Positions 1-8,106 are shown, numbered from the stretch's first letter. The stretch is DNA of 13,057 nt from Thalassiosira profunda (GCA_036939355.1 JALLAP010000418.1:1-13057); one strand, 5' to 3'. Notes: generated from the letters alone by a model not told the origin. Numbers and translations: made by a program.

Positions 1-2557
1 ATTCTACAGGAGACGTCGGGTCTGGCAAAACAGTGCTGGCCTATTTGCTCGGGCTGGGATGCATAGAAGCTCGCCAGGGCGGGGTGATGTCGATTCTATG
101 CCCCACGCAGCTCCTGGCAGCTCAGCACCACAAAACAATAACAAGCTTTGCAGACAGATTGCAAGAGAACTGTGGCTGGAAGATTCGCGTTGAGCTGTTG
201 AACGGTTCTGTCGTGGGGAAAGCACGTGAAGATCTTCTAGCGCGCCTGGAGAATACAAAAGAGAACGGTGCTGTGATTCTCATTGGCACGCACGCACTTG
301 CGACACCAGATGTTACTGTAAGGTTGAAGAATCTCCCAGCTGCAACGTTCAAAGACAGCAGGGGTCTTGCTCTCGCAGTCGTCGATGAAGAGCAGCGGTT
401 TGGGGTGCAACAGCGAGAGGCGTTTCGAAGTACCGCCGCTCACTGTATGTCAATGACCGCGACGCCCATTCCCAGGACGCTCAGTCAAATGAAGAGTGGC
501 ATGATGGACACAACTCTTCTTGAACAAGTCAATTCGCAACCCATCGAGACAACCATTGTATCGTCGGAGAACCTCGAACGGGTGGTGAATGTGCTCAAGA
601 ACAAACTTGATGCAGGATCAAAGTGCTTTTGGGTGCTACCTCGAATCGAGCAAAGCAAAGACGGTAGTGATGATGCTGGGGACGAATCGACGACCCAACT
701 GGGCAGCGTGCTTGAACGACACAATGCATTGGTCGAGGAGTTCGGCGAGGAAAGGGCATGCCTCGTTCATGGTCGCATGACTCAGGCAGAGCGTGAAGAT
801 GAACTGAAGCGCTTCACAGAGTTGGATGCTGGTGTCTTAGTGGGTACAACAGTGATCGAAGGTACGTCTTATGCGTTTTCTCTACTGCTTCGTTTGATCA
901 CTATTTACTGACACTCTATGTTTGCAGTTGGAATCGATGTCCCCAACGTCAACATCCTCATTGTCGAAGAGGCAGATCGCTTTGGATTGAGCCAGCTCCA
1001 TCAGCTTCGAGGAAGGTAAGCAGAAGTTGCTGACATTGCTGATGCGCCAGACGTGTGCCATTCTCAGAGATTATCTCCCGCTCGAAATGAAGGATTGGAA
1101 GAGCGGGGAGCAGAGAGGAACTGAAGTGCCATTGCCTGCTGCTGTCCAAGGATATTGGCACCAATCCAGAGGATTCGCAATCGCTGACCAGGTTGCAGAT
1201 TCTTCAGAAATCGAGCAGAGGCGATCAGATTGCTGATGCCGACTTCATGCTGCGAGGACCTGGCGACGCCTTAGGATTTGCGCAGTCCGGCATCAAGAGT
1301 GGCCTGGCTGTGGATCCTGGCTCACACTGGAGCATGCTAGGGGCAGCGACGAGGTATGGGCGAGGCTTCTTGCAGGAGACAGACACTCATTATGATTCGA
1401 GGGAGCCAAGTTCTCCTGCAAACGATACACTCGTTCGTCTCCTCGAAATGGAGGAAGGAGGGACAAGTTTCTACAGCCAAACAAGTGCCTCATCTGCTCA
1501 AGGTCTCGCGCTGAGAGGCATGATGTCGCTTTTCGGAGAATGGGGGAGCGACGAAGGCAGCACCCTTGACGCAATCGAAACCCTGCAACAGCTTGATGAG
1601 TCAAAAGGAGGTATCTCCGAGGAAGACCGGTCAATTCATGCCGAGCTGGTTGATTTAGCAAAGTCCTTCTCTGATGGAAGCGTTGATTTGCAAGACGTGA
1701 ACCCCAGTGCGGATGAAGCTGGAGAGGCATCGATGCCCATGAAACCTCAGCTAGCAGGCTTTGGAACTCAGGTGAGTATCGCCTCTGAACTTTGAACGCC
1801 TTCTTCTCCTCTCTCGCACGTACCCACAAACGTCATACTGGCAATTCAGGTACCCACTGGGAAGCGAGTCGACCTTGCCAATGCTCTGTTTGTCGTCTTG
1901 GATGTGGAGACGACGGGCCTTGACGATAAAACTTGCCACGTCATTCAACTGGCTGCCAAAGTCCTTGGGTCTGATGACAAAGACGATTTGTTTTCAGAAT
2001 ACATCCTCCCACCCATCGATCGCGTGCCAAAGAACATTGAGGAGCTGACTGGAATAACCGACGACTTCCTTCGGCGCGGGGGCTTCGATCGAGCGTTGGG
2101 CATCGAAAGAGAGCCAGCGAAGGACTTTCGCGAGGTCTTTGCTTCTTTCCAAGACTTCTGCGACCAGCGGGCAGAGGGTCGGCACGTGGTCCTCGTCGCA
2201 CACAACGCCAAGTTTGACGTGCGAATGTTGAATGGCGAGCTTAGAAGATGGAGGCACTCCGAACACGCGGCATCATCGCCTACGCTAGGCGACGTGTTCA
2301 GCACTTCAGTGGATACCTTGCAGCTGTTTCGGGAGAAGAAATGGTGGGGGCCGAGCTCACCTCTTGGGAGACCCTCGTCATTCTCGCTGTCGGAGCTTCA
2401 TTCTCATGTCTTCAACGAGTCTTTCGCGGACTCTCACAACGCCGTCGGCGACATCAAGGCATTGGAACGCTTGCTCCTCGCTGAGCCCTTTGATGGGTGG
2501 CAAGGCAGGGCGAGCAAGATACAACAACCTTTCATCAAGTTGGATAAGAAGAACTAA
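1..2557 (+). CDS. RECG: RecG-type helicase fused to a DEDDh exonuclease (5' partial, 4 exons)
   Basis: Exons are <1-861, 928-1015, 1093-1771 and 1850-2557; joined they stay open for about 777 residues to TAA. The N-terminal wedge domain lies off the left edge. Helicase motifs run in RecG order: Walker A GDVGSGKT (9-32), [10 protein letters not shown] (Ia), [14 protein letters not shown] (II), [10 protein letters not shown] (III), TTVIEVGIDVPN across intron 1, then [18 protein letters not shown] (VI) across introns 1-2 and [14 protein letters not shown], which is RecG rather than Mfd. RecG proteins remodel stalled forks and branched DNA; plant homologues act in organelles. After a linker of roughly 120 residues, exon 4 encodes a DnaQ-like nuclease: VLDVETTG (Exo I), [11 protein letters not shown] (Exo II), and [15 protein letters not shown], which carries the HxxxxD of Exo III. 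All DEDDh metal ligands appear present, so the nuclease should be active. Targeting cannot be judged because the N-terminus is missing. The fusion is read from predicted splicing only. It converges on the BTB gene with a 70-base gap. Confidence 0.88.
862..927 (+). other. Intron 1 of the RecG-exonuclease gene
   Basis: This is a 66-base GT-AG intron, with donor GTACGT and acceptor TTTGCAG. Removing it joins GTGATCGAAG to TTGGAATCGATG and restores the RecG motif VIEVGIDVP. Reading through it instead gives a stop at 909-911. Confidence 0.93.
1016..1092 (+). other. Intron 2 of the RecG-exonuclease gene
   Basis: This is a 77-base GT-AG intron with donor GTAAGC. I chose the acceptor at AAATGAAG (ending 1092) because it gives [16 protein letters not shown], which matches helicase motif VI. 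An acceptor ending at 1050 runs into TGA at 1088-1090, and one ending at 1067 puts exon 3 out of frame. Confidence 0.87.
1772..1849 (+). other. Intron 3, between helicase and exonuclease coding parts
   Basis: This is a 78-base GT-AG intron, with donor GTGAGT and acceptor CAATTCAG, in phase 0. It sits exactly at the junction between the RecG part with its linker (ends GFGTQ) and the exonuclease part (starts [10 protein letters not shown]). Its length is a multiple of three, but it holds an in-frame TGA at 1793-1795, so a retained intron would give a helicase without the nuclease. Confidence 0.9.
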
Positions 2558-2627
2558 CTCATACATTATTTTCGCATTGCGTTCGCCTTAATCCGGCGCG
2601 CAACGTGATAATCCTACCGGACCAATC

Positions 2628-4084
2628 TCACAGCCGAATCTCGCTTCCAAACCCACTGCCTTTGAAGATGACCTTCTGCTCTTCGTAAAAGCTTTCCAGC
2701 GTGGCCAATCGTTTCGATTGCTTCTCGATCTTTTCCAGCCCATACGTGACGTCCGAAGCATAAACAAAGCTCCTCTCTGCTTCTGGGCTTGCATCAAACC
2801 AACGTCCCCGACGCTGACGTCTGATTGACCATTCCTCCATTCTCTCGCGAATCACTTGTTCGCTTCGCTCCCTCGCATCAGCTAGCCTCTCCTTCTGATC
2901 TCTGATCGATTCGCGAAAGATTGCCAGAAACTCTTGGCCACTGCTAAAGAAGATCCCCGACACTTTGGAGCCCCGCCCAACCACAGAACTGCGCATCACG
3001 TTCCTCATCGTTAGAACACGAGAGCGCAGTTCGTGGGGCAGCGATGCCCATATCTCCTCTTGACTTCCCTCGTCTTCTTCACTGCTGCTCACGGTTGATG
3101 ACGCTCGTTTAGCCACTTCACCACCCTCGCTTTTGTCCGTCAGCACATTTCCCTGGAAGGCATCCAGGCGCTCGATCACGTAGTTCACGCTCGCCTCAAA
3201 CAGCGATGTCAGGTTCAGAGCATCAGCCAAGCTGCAGATTGCCATGCAGTTGTGAGAATCGATCGAGACCTCCAAGATTGAAGTCAACGCCTCGAGAATG
3301 ACGACGCATTGGAGATAGTGGGCGACTCGGATGCATTCAACGATGTTCTCCTCTGCTATCTTTCCCTCGTCGATGAGATCTCTGACGTGCTTATTATTTG
3401 TCGCGTCACCAGCATCGTCAATTCTTCGCTTTCTGGAGGGTAACTTTTCAGCCTCTCCACTTAAAGCGTGCAGCGACGTAAGGACGCCAATGAACTGTAG
3501 CGCAGCGGTCGCATCGAATTCCACGAGAGACAACTCCATCAGCGAATTCTCTGCAACTTCTTCACTCTCTTCCTCCTCGGATACCTTCATCTCTTCTGCA
3601 CCCGCATTCCCTGCATTGGCTGCCACCCCAAAGCGCTTTCTCGACGATACCATGCGCTTGGCAGTGTCGCAAAATGCCACCAGCGGCGCCACTGGAGTAG
3701 TGTGGGAGGAGTTGTCGGCCAGCAGCACCGATATAACCGCCCCCTCGCTCGATTCTTCCAGACGTGCACTGTTCCCCTCGTCAGCCGCTGGCTTTTGAAT
3801 GTGCCTCTCGATCACCCTGTGAAAATGGGCCTCCTCCGCACGGACCCTCTCTGATGCCTCGAGCCGTTCAAACCTATCCCCTCCGGCTTCGTTGTCTGTG
3901 GCACGACAGGTGATCAGATGAGATTTTCTGCAGGGGTGCATGCACCGAGATGACACATCAGCTGAATTGCAAAAACATGCTTACCGGCATCAGCACGGGG
4001 CAGGCCGAAGCGCCGCACGTAATCGTCGAGGCTCTCGATGGCCAGGGGCGCCGGGGCGATCCCCTCCGCCGCGTCGTTCTCCAT
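2628..4084 (-). CDS. Divergent BTB/POZ-BACK-like protein with coiled-coil tail (2 exons)
   Basis: Exons on the minus strand are 4084-3985 and 3895-2628, giving about 455 residues. The start is the ATG at 4084 (MENDAAEGIAPAP); the frame stays open further upstream without homology that I recognise. Residues about 85-175 look like a weak BTB fold (AVISVLLADNSSHTTPVAPL, then LMELSLVEFDATAALQFIG), interrupted by an acidic and Ala/Gly-rich insert. Residues about 217-280 resemble the end of BTB plus the start of BACK: NIVECIRVAHYLQ, then DSHNCMAICSLADALNLTSL. A Ser/acidic stretch follows, then a charged, probably coiled-coil region (about 355-400) and a final helix rich in Lys and Glu. BTB proteins dimerise and often act as CUL3 substrate adaptors or transcription cofactors, but no Kelch, MATH or zinc-finger domain is visible to say which. 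The family call is inference from spacing of hydrophobic and Cys/Asn residues. It is head-to-head with the SOUL gene. Confidence 0.65.
3896..3984 (-). other. Intron of the BTB-like gene
   Basis: This is an 89-base GT-AG intron on the minus strand, with donor GTAAGC (3984-3979) and acceptor GCCACAG ending at 3896. Splicing joins ADA-G to AC-NEAGGDRF in frame as ADADNEAGG. It contains the 12-base palindrome at 3935-3946. Confidence 0.8.
3935..3946. repeat. 12-base perfect palindrome GGTGCATGCACC
   Basis: It is a perfect inverted repeat without a spacer, inside the intron of the BTB-like gene and about 140 bases downstream of its start. It carries the RY-type core CATGCA and one TGCACC on each strand, the same hexamer that is enriched in the promoter at 9406-9762. 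It could be a protein-binding site; no function is shown. Confidence 0.5.
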
Positions 4085-4418
4085 GGCTGGGTGCAAACGC
4101 TCCAGTGGGTGTCCCGCCCCGCTTCGCCGAGGGCTGAGGAGAAAGGAAAAAATGAGTCCGCAGCAGTCACGGGTCCACGATATCTTGAAGTCTGAGTCAC
4201 GTATAGCTACGCAAATTGACATACCACCGCCAATGTGCTTAGGTGAGTTGTTCATCGATACATTTTACGTAACCCTAACCCCCACCGTCGACCTCGAAAA
4301 CGGCAGAGCTTGATTTGATTTCGATGGTGAATGGTGAAGGTGAGCGGCCGGTTGCACCCCTTTGGCCGCCCCATAGCACAGCGCCCGCGCCCGAGGAGGC
4401 CACAACCCCGATTGCAAT
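4085..4418. promoter_or_regulatory. Shared head-to-head promoter region of the BTB-like and SOUL genes
   Basis: This is a 334-base gap between divergent start codons (4084 minus, 4419 plus), so it must hold both 5' UTRs and both promoters. The BTB frame is open through part of it, so a longer BTB N-terminus cannot be excluded. The clearest motif is AACCCTAACCCCC at 4271-4283. No RNA gene, repeat family or other coding region is visible. Confidence 0.6.
4271..4283 (+). promoter_or_regulatory. Telo-box-like motif AACCCTAACCCCC
   Basis: It contains AACCCTAA, the plant telo-box, which in plants is a promoter element of translation and cell-cycle genes; it is also one and a half units of a TTAGGG-type telomere repeat. 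It lies about 135 bases upstream of the SOUL start and 190 bases upstream of the BTB start. The match is short and its role here is inference. Confidence 0.35.
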
Positions 4419-5873
4419 ATGAACAGCATCGCTATGCGGCTCGCGGCGCTCCTCGCGCTCTGCCCCCTGTCCGACGCATTCACCGCCGGCTGGGGCGATG
4501 CATCGTCGTTGTCTTCCGCGCTCCGCGTGAGCAAGACGTCCGAGGCGGTGCCGGACCTCGCATCATCTACCAAACCCACCGACGAAGCAAATGTATTCGG
4601 GGACAGTGAAGAGGACGAGGATTTGTCGTGGCAGAAGAAGCTCGATCTGCTGCTGGCGCCTGACACGAGCGTTGCCGAGCGACAGATCGTCCTTTCGGAC
4701 CTGCTGGGGTCGACAGACGAGATCCAGGACAGCGTGCAGACGGCGTTGAGGGAGCGGAAGGTGAGTCAATGTGTTGGTTTCGGTTACTGCAAAGATTTAC
4801 CAGGTAGCATTTTGCTAACAAAAGATATGCACCAAATTTGCAACACATAGATCGACGGCCTCCTGACGCCCACGCAAAAGCGATTGCAAGACGGGACCCG
4901 CGCGGTGGCCCGCCAGCTCACTTCGGACATCCTCCCTGGTATTGCTGCCGTGGCTGCGGGCGCGGAGAAATCGCCGACCAGCTCGAAGAAGCTCAAATCC
5001 CCCGTCGACGTGCTGGTGGAGGACCTGCCCACGGTGGTGCCCAAAATCGGCTCTCGGGTACTGAACGCCATCTCCAACCAGGCGCAGAAGAACATCGAGG
5101 AATTGCAGGAGGACATCAAATCCGGTGACCCACTGCGGGGTATCTCGCGCATCCAGGAACAGACGGCCGAGATTGCCGCGGAGGCGAAGAACGTGTTCAT
5201 GGAAACGCCGGAAGGGTTGGTGGGGCCGCCGTACCGCGTGCTGTCGAAGGGGGAAGGATACGAGATTCGCGAGTACGAGGCTTATAAGGTCGCCTCCACG
5301 TCCATGTCGAAGGTCGATGAGCCATACACGATGGACGATTTGGCGTCGGGCGGGGAGGCGTTCAACGCTCTGGCGGCGTATTTGTTTGGGGCGAACGAGG
5401 AGAAGGAGGTCATGGAGATGACGACCCCAGTGACAACCACCAGCACGGGCGAGATGCGATTTTACCTGAAGGAAAGGAAGGATGGGGGCGACAGCTTCCC
5501 TGAGCCGGTGGCAGAGAACGACGAGGTGTTCAACGAAAAGGGCGCCGTCAAAATCCAGGAGATCCCCAAAGCAACTTTGGCTGTTGCAAAGTTTACCGGC
5601 TTTGTGACGGAGGGGGAAGTGGAGCGGCAGAAGGATGCACTGATGACGTGCCTTTCCTTGGACGGGATAGAGATTGACGTTCCGCACGCTTCGGTAGTCC
5701 CTCACGTGATACTGCAGTACAACCCTCCATACACGATCCCGATACTGAGAAGAAATGAGATTGGGATCCCTGTGAGGCTAGCTGCCGAGGATGAAGAGGA
5801 GAATGTTGATTTGAAGCAGGAGTGGGATGTGGACGAGGGGGGCAAGGGCAAGGAGGAGAAGGAGGAGGAATGA
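4419..5873 (+). CDS. SOUL heme-binding family protein, predicted plastid-targeted (2 exons)
   Basis: Exons are 4419-4760 and 4851-5873, giving 454 residues. The N-terminus MNSIAMRLAALLALCPLSDA then F21 looks like a signal peptide with cleavage just before Phe, as in the bipartite ASAF-type presequences of secondary red plastids; what follows is rich in Ser and Ala. An ATG at 4434 (M6) is an alternative start. Residues about 45-235 are a helical, acidic region without a recognised domain. Residues about 238-435 are the SOUL domain: LVGPPYRVLSKGEGYEIREY, then EVMEMTTPVT, FYLKERK, AVAKFTGFVTEGEVERQ and VILQYNPPYTIPILRRNEIG. The last 20 residues form an acidic, Lys/Glu-rich tail. SOUL proteins bind heme or other tetrapyrroles; plastid members in plants and algae are linked to plastoglobules, the eyespot and chlorophyll turnover. 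The long region before the domain is unusual compared with HBP1-type members of about 190 residues. The heme-binding residue cannot be assigned from sequence. Confidence 0.9.
4761..4850 (+). other. Intron of the SOUL gene
   Basis: This is a 90-base GT-AG intron in phase 0, with donor GTGAGT and acceptor CAACACATAG. It lies in the region before the SOUL domain and joins ALRERK to IDGLLTPTQ. Reading through it meets a stop (TAG at 4848-4850). Confidence 0.9.
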
Positions 5874-5964
5874 GCATCTCTCGAGTTGCAATTTTATACA
5901 AACTCATTGCCTAGTAGACGACTGATGGAAGGTATCTCAGTGTTGCTTCTGCTTGTTTGGCGAT

Positions 5965-6708
5965 TTACTTCTTGCCTATTTGGACGGTCGGTCGACGGAA
6001 GATTTGCTTCACCCCCTCCCACGGAGCAATGTCCCAACTCTCGACATGTGACGTGATCAGGTTTGTTTCCGCATCGATCGAATAAGCAACACCCCACGGC
6101 CACGCCAGCACGGGCTTCCACGGCAACCCCAGCTCCAGCTTCACCATGACCTTGGTGTTTACCCTCTTTCCATCCTCCTCCACATCGTATTTGAGCATCC
6201 TAGCATCGTAAGCGGTAATAAACGATCCCAAGTTCGCCAAATTATCGATGAATCGATCCCGACCGTCAAAGCTTACGAAGGGATCCGCAAAAGTGCATTG
6301 CTCATCGTAAATCAACCTGTCCACCTCCCCAGACAAGAAGTACGATCTGTCGTTGTCGAGTTGGATGCGTTGCAATGTTTCGTCCAACGACGATGGTGCT
6401 TTTGTGAGTTCGATGGGACCGGCAGCTGTGGTGATTGCATCTGCATTCTTGCCGCCAAACGCCTTCCCGAATGCCTCGACGGCATACCAGGAAGCTAGTT
6501 CCAGCGGATTCTTCGTTTGCCCGTCCTTTGTGGACGGGGCAGCGCCCTCGTCCTGCTCGACGGCGCAGAGCGGAGGGAGGGTGCACCGACGCAGGCGCAA
6601 GGACTTTCTGTCCGGGCATCGTCGCGCCGCCGATAGCGCCACCGGCCGCAGGCTGAACGATGCACATCCTGAAGCGCCCGCGAGCGCCAGGAGGGCCACA
6701 AACAACAT
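5965..6708 (-). CDS. DUF2358 (NTF2-like fold) protein, predicted plastid-targeted
   Basis: A single exon of 247 residues. I start it at the ATG at 6708 because the product then opens with a clean signal peptide, MLFVALLALAGASGCAS, followed by F18 and a basic, Ser/Ala/Arg-rich stretch (residues about 18-45), as expected of an ochrophyte plastid presequence. The frame stays open to 6834, but that longer start would bury the signal peptide. Residues about 125-230 match the DUF2358 pattern: YDEQCTFADPFVSFDGRDRF, then a variable strand region, LELGLPWKPVLAWPWGVAYS, and TSHVESWD near the end. The fold is likely a cone-shaped alpha+beta barrel of the NTF2/SnoaL type, common in photosynthetic eukaryotes and cyanobacteria; the biochemical role is not known. 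It converges on the SOUL gene (91-base gap) and is head-to-head with the LRR gene. Confidence 0.85.
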   Translation of the reverse strand: MLFVALLALAGASGCASFSLRPVALSAARRCPDRKSLRLRRCTLPPLCAVEQDEGAAPSTKDGQTKNPLELASWYAVEAFGKAFGGKNADAITTAAGPIELTKAPSSLDETLQRIQLDNDRSYFLSGEVDRLIYDEQCTFADPFVSFDGRDRFIDNLANLGSFITAYDARMLKYDVEEDGKRVNTKVMVKLELGLPWKPVLAWPWGVAYSIDAETNLITSHVESWDIAPWEGVKQIFRRPTVQIGKK

Positions 6709-6938
6709 GGCGGTTGCTCCACAATGCAGAACGGCAGGGAGGGTGCAAGGAGGTGCGAGTGCGAGGGTAGTGCAACCTTGTCCCCACTTCGATGTAAAAA
6801 ATAGAGCTTTCTTAATCTCACATCGGTAAGCCAAGTGGCATAACTTTTGCCAAAATGAACTGAAGCACAGCTGCCGCGGTTAAGGCTCACTGCACCCGAA
6901 AACTGAACCAACCCCTTCTTCAACGATGTGGCTCGCTT
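6709..6938. promoter_or_regulatory. Shared head-to-head promoter region of the DUF2358 and LRR genes
   Basis: This is a 230-base gap between divergent genes. A small inverted repeat, TGGCA (6836-6840) and TGCCA (6848-6852) with 7 bases between, sits near its middle; this half-site spacing resembles a dimer-binding site, but short inverted repeats arise easily by chance. Two ATGs on the plus strand (6855 and 6926) open only short frames that do not join the LRR frame. Confidence 0.45.
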
Positions 6939-7946
6939 GTGGAAGTCCAGATTACCCTTCGCTTCAGCCCCGACGATGATGATGTGGCGGGCCAGATGTT
7001 ATCTGCATTGAGGCATCGGCAATTGGTCAGACTCTCACTAGCAGAGAGCACAAGCAGCTGGAATGGATGCAGCGATCTAGGGCGCCTGATCAACAACGAG
7101 TTTTCATCTCTGAAGGAGCTTCAACTCATGGACGCTCAGATTGATGATGCTGGGGCTCTTGCATTGAGAGATGCTTTGGGCGCTTGCACATCACTAGAGG
7201 CACTCGATCTCAGTTTTTGCTCTCGTATCTCAGGACAGGGATGGGGGGCTTTCTTCGATGGTCTTCAATGTCCTGGTGTCAAGATGCTTTCCCTCCAAAA
7301 CGCCCTCAACCTAGTGGGCAACGAAGCTGGTTGTTTGGCAACGGCCCTCTCCAGTAACGAGACACTCAAGACTTTTGACTTTAGCTCGAATGATATGCAA
7401 TTGCGGGGGTGGCGTTCATTCTTTGACAACCTGCGTGGGTCAACACTGGAAAATCTTGACATCAGCGATGGCTATGTCGTCGATGACGATTGGCTTGAGG
7501 AAATTGGTCCCATGTGGGATGAAGAGGAATGGGAAATTGCATCAAGCGAAATATCACAGGCGCTGATCGGCTGCCTCTCAACCAACAACGCGCTGAGAAC
7601 TCTCAATGTTCGTCACTTTCGGATCAGTGCCAATGGATGGTCCACCCTATGCGCGGGCACCTCCAGCTTGATTCTCAACCACGAAAGCTTCGACGCAGTG
7701 CTCTCCTCCAATCACTGCTTGGGATGTATCTACGATGATTTTGCATCTGACCCTCGTAGCAATCGGCTCCCAGATGAGCTACGTGGTTTGTTGCAATTGA
7801 ATCAGAACAGCAATAAGGCGGAAGTTGTGCGGAAGAAGATTCTCCGATATTACAACCAGGGAAGTCCCAGCGTCGAGGATTTCGTTGATATGGAGTGGAT
7901 TGAGGCCATACCTCATGCAATGCAACTGCAGGCAGCGAGCCTGTAG
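6939..7946 (+). CDS. Leucine-rich repeat protein of the diatom RI-like LRR type; start uncertain
   Basis: About 335 residues if read from GTG at 6939; no in-frame ATG lies between the upstream stop (6861-6863) and M20 at 6996. Residues 1-18 (VEVQITLRFSPDDDDVAG) already look like LRR sequence, so the true N-terminus may come from an unseen upstream exon or be disturbed by a frameshift. LRR units of about 25-30 residues are visible at residues 27-36, 57-70 (SLKELQLMDAQIDDAGALAL), 84-100 (SLEALDLSFCSRIS), 113-121, 141-155 (ETLKTFDFSSNDM), 169-180 and 218-232. An acidic loop (about 182-203) interrupts the series. The C-terminus, LLQLNQN then AEVVRKKILRYY, EDFVDMEWIEAIPHAM, is the tail I associate with the large LRR family of diatoms. 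No membrane segment, kinase or NB-ARC domain is present; a protein-binding role is likely but the partner is unknown. It converges on the FHA-RING gene (160-base gap). Confidence 0.78.
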   Translation: MEVQITLRFSPDDDDVAGQMLSALRHRQLVRLSLAESTSSWNGCSDLGRLINNEFSSLKELQLMDAQIDDAGALALRDALGACTSLEALDLSFCSRISGQGWGAFFDGLQCPGVKMLSLQNALNLVGNEAGCLATALSSNETLKTFDFSSNDMQLRGWRSFFDNLRGSTLENLDISDGYVVDDDWLEEIGPMWDEEEWEIASSEISQALIGCLSTNNALRTLNVRHFRISANGWSTLCAGTSSLILNHESFDAVLSSNHCLGCIYDDFASDPRSNRLPDELRGLLQLNQNSNKAEVVRKKILRYYNQGSPSVEDFVDMEWIEAIPHAMQLQAASL

Positions 7947-8106
7947 GTAGGACGCTCCTGTATAGGCTGATTCGGCGGGTGCCATTTTTGTTCAATACCT
8001 CTCAGAAGATTTAGATTGCGGGGAAAAGAAAAAGGAGGCGCTGAACAAAGCAAGTGCATTTGGGGGTCTTAACAGAACGACCAACCAAGACGTAATCGAA
8101 AAGAGA

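Noticed and set aside
1016..1067. Alternative acceptors at 1050 and 1067 for intron 2
   Set aside because: The first leads to a stop at 1088-1090; the second puts exon 3 out of frame. Neither restores the RGRIGRAG motif.
1..1795. Mfd transcription-repair coupling factor
   Set aside because: DEEQRFG is shared with Mfd, but Walker A is GDVGSGKT rather than the GDVGFGKT usual for Mfd, and [14 protein letters not shown] is RecG-like; the C-terminal Mfd domain is absent.
1850..2557. A separate exonuclease gene
   Set aside because: No in-frame ATG precedes the catalytic DVE motif in exon 4 (the first is near 2224, after Exo II begins), and a good phase-0 intron links it to the helicase frame.
4815..5705. 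Minus-strand open frame of about 296 codons across the SOUL gene
   Set aside because: It is antisense to a well-conserved SOUL domain, shows Arg/His-rich shadow composition and no recognisable domain.
6709..6834. Longer N-terminus of the DUF2358 protein from the ATG at 6834
   Set aside because: It would place the signal peptide internally at residue 43; the ATG at 6708 gives a proper bipartite plastid presequence.
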